Assembly: GCF_019049105.1 (NCBI RefSeq)
Contig: NZ_JAHQZR010000010.1
Coordinates: 1 to 61,547, forward strand
Length of the DNA: 61,547 nt
Source: Leucobacter chinensis
Lineage (GTDB): Bacteria > Actinomycetota > Actinomycetes > Actinomycetales > Microbacteriaceae
Direction: 5' to 3'
Shown here: piece after piece, positions 60,696 to 61,547 of the stretch
Position numbering within the stretch: position 1 is the stretch's first letter
Layout of the letters: every line of letters begins with the position of its first letter
Translations under genes and position numbers: made by a program
The notes under the pieces: generated by a model
Database searches by the model: none
Told to the model about the DNA's origin: nothing
What the model saw: the letters and a program-made list of their open reading frames with translations, nothing else

Positions 60696-61547
60696 ATGCG
60701 TGTCTTCAAACCACTTCTAGCGACGGTTACCGCCGCACTACTCGGCTTCGCCGGGAGTCTCAGCATGGTCGCGCCGGCGGCTGCGGTAACCGAAGAATTC
60801 CGACCTGGCGCCGAGTCACCAACGAGCGGTTTTGCTTCCGCTTGGCAGGTGTCATACCCCTCTGATCTCATTGCCCAGGCGTTCACGCAAACCGAAACGG
60901 GCAACCTCGCAACGGTGCGCATCAAAGTTCACAGTATCGATACCGGTACCGATTTCACTTCAATGAGCATCCATGAAGTGGACGATGAGACCGGACCAGC
61001 AGCAGATGCATTGGTAGGTGGATCATCGTCGGCAATCACCTTCGAAGAGCCAGATGACTCAGGACAGCTTTGGGCAGAGGTCTCGTTTGCCGACCGCCCA
61101 CTGCTCACCGAGGGCACGCGCTATGCCCTCGTCATCGACCCTTCAAGAAAAGGCGACGATACCGCATCGTTTGTTTTGCACTTTGACTGGATGAATCCCG
61201 TTCACACCTTTACTACCTGGGTGCACAACGGGCCAGAAGGTTGGACCGGCGCAAACACCGGGTTCATGATCTTCACCTCGCAACTCGTAACCCGCTTCGT
61301 GGTTCCAGCCGAGCCAACACTCAAACCTGCCCCCGAGTGCGGCATCGAAGCAACGGTCGCTCTACCGGAAGAAGAAGGTGTGGCCTACACCGAAACCCGC
61401 GACGGTGACGTCATCACCGTGACCGCCGCAGCTGCCGAAGGCTATACCCTTGCAGCAGGGGCAAGCACCCAGTGGCAGTTCACCGTCACCGCCGAAGACT
61501 GCGTGACTGACCCCGAACCAAAGCCAGAACCAGAACCAGAACCTGAA
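60696..61547 (+). CDS. Secreted surface protein, N-terminal part (runs off window)
   Basis: The frame is open to the edge and 284 residues are visible. ATG 60696 follows GGGGAAAGGG. A signal peptide (cut near PAAA/VTEE) precedes a beta-sandwich-like domain (about 40-215) with DLIAQAFTQTETGNLATVRI, LWAEVSFADRPLLTEGTRYA and TTWVHNGPEGW, a pattern of secreted carbohydrate-binding or anchor-associated jelly-roll domains. A second short domain (CGIEATVALPEEEGVAY) is followed by a Pro-Glu stalk. It is probably a cell-surface protein with adhesive or binding function. The family is not recognised with confidence. Confidence 0.75.
   Translation, partial: MRVFKPLLATVTAALLGFAGSLSMVAPAAAVTEEFRPGAESPTSGFASAWQVSYPSDLIAQAFTQTETGNLATVRIKVHSIDTGTDFTSMSIHEVDDETGPAADALVGGSSSAITFEEPDDSGQLWAEVSFADRPLLTEGTRYALVIDPSRKGDDTASFVLHFDWMNPVHTFTTWVHNGPEGWTGANTGFMIFTSQLVTRFVVPAEPTLKPAPECGIEATVALPEEEGVAYTETRDGDVITVTAAAAEGYTLAAGASTQWQFTVTAEDCVTDPEPKPEPEPEPE
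61512..61547 (+). repeat. Pro-Glu 6-bp repeats at the right window edge
   Basis: CCAGAA-type hexamers encode PEPKPEPEPEPE and run into the window edge. They form the start of a stalk in the surface protein; the copy number is unknown. Confidence 0.85.

Overview
The window looks like chromosomal DNA of a high-GC Gram-positive actinobacterium, most likely of the Microbacteriaceae (Leucobacter-like). This is an inference from gene content: mycothiol synthase, a DtxR/IdeR-type regulator with TTAGGTTAGSCTAACCTAA-like boxes, HtaA-type heme proteins, an M-box upstream of mgtE and dense ATGA-coupled operons. No tRNA, rRNA, CRISPR array, insertion sequence or prophage was recognised. Both window edges lie inside low-complexity tandem repeats of surface-protein genes (TEEPG repeats on the left, PE repeats on the right), so both edge genes are incomplete and the edges may be assembly breaks.

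Region 1 (1-15.8 kb) is an iron/heme island. On the minus strand hmuT-hmuU-hmuV are followed by four secreted surface proteins. Two of these carry HtaA heme-binding domains, and all four carry one or two copies of a Cys-containing module ending in a GAHG motif (six copies in all), with long Glu-Pro-Gly repeat stalks and C-terminal anchors. Divergently, across two DtxR-like boxes, lie a very large S8 subtilisin-like protease that is frameshifted in a G7 tract, a class F-like sortase lacking the usual arginine, and a DtxR/IdeR-family regulator. I infer an iron-starvation-induced system that degrades hemoproteins, captures heme at the surface and imports it.

Region 2 (15.8-27.4 kb) is mostly housekeeping: gpmA, ygfZ, two small membrane proteins, mshD-ppk-mutT1, a diacylglycerol-kinase-like gene, a CapA-like lipoprotein, an uncharacterised gene overlapping benE, and pdxY. 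Region 3 (27.4-35.7 kb) holds a MacAB-like ABC system flanked by two paralogous four-cysteine lipoproteins. It also holds an MFS exporter with a SoxR/MerR-type promoter (perfect 20-bp palindrome in a 19-bp spacer) and a GNAT gene.

Region 4 (35.7-46.3 kb) is siderophore uptake. A siderophore-interacting protein fused to a degenerate methyltransferase-like domain precedes an IrtAB-like pair of exporter-fold ABC proteins whose nucleotide sites are complementarily degenerate. An AraC regulator and a classical FecBCDE-type importer follow, with DtxR-like boxes at 41.19 and 46.27 kb. Region 5 (46.3-49.9 kb) has a CynX-like MFS gene divergent from a FadR/GntR regulator, then mgtE behind an M-box. 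Region 6 (50.1-60.4 kb) is a catabolic cluster (RidA, DUF1028, M20 amidohydrolase, aldehyde dehydrogenase, class III aminotransferase, NCS1 permease) divergent from a LysR regulator, followed by a flavin monooxygenase and an FNT channel. The right edge begins another secreted protein behind a strongly structured leader.
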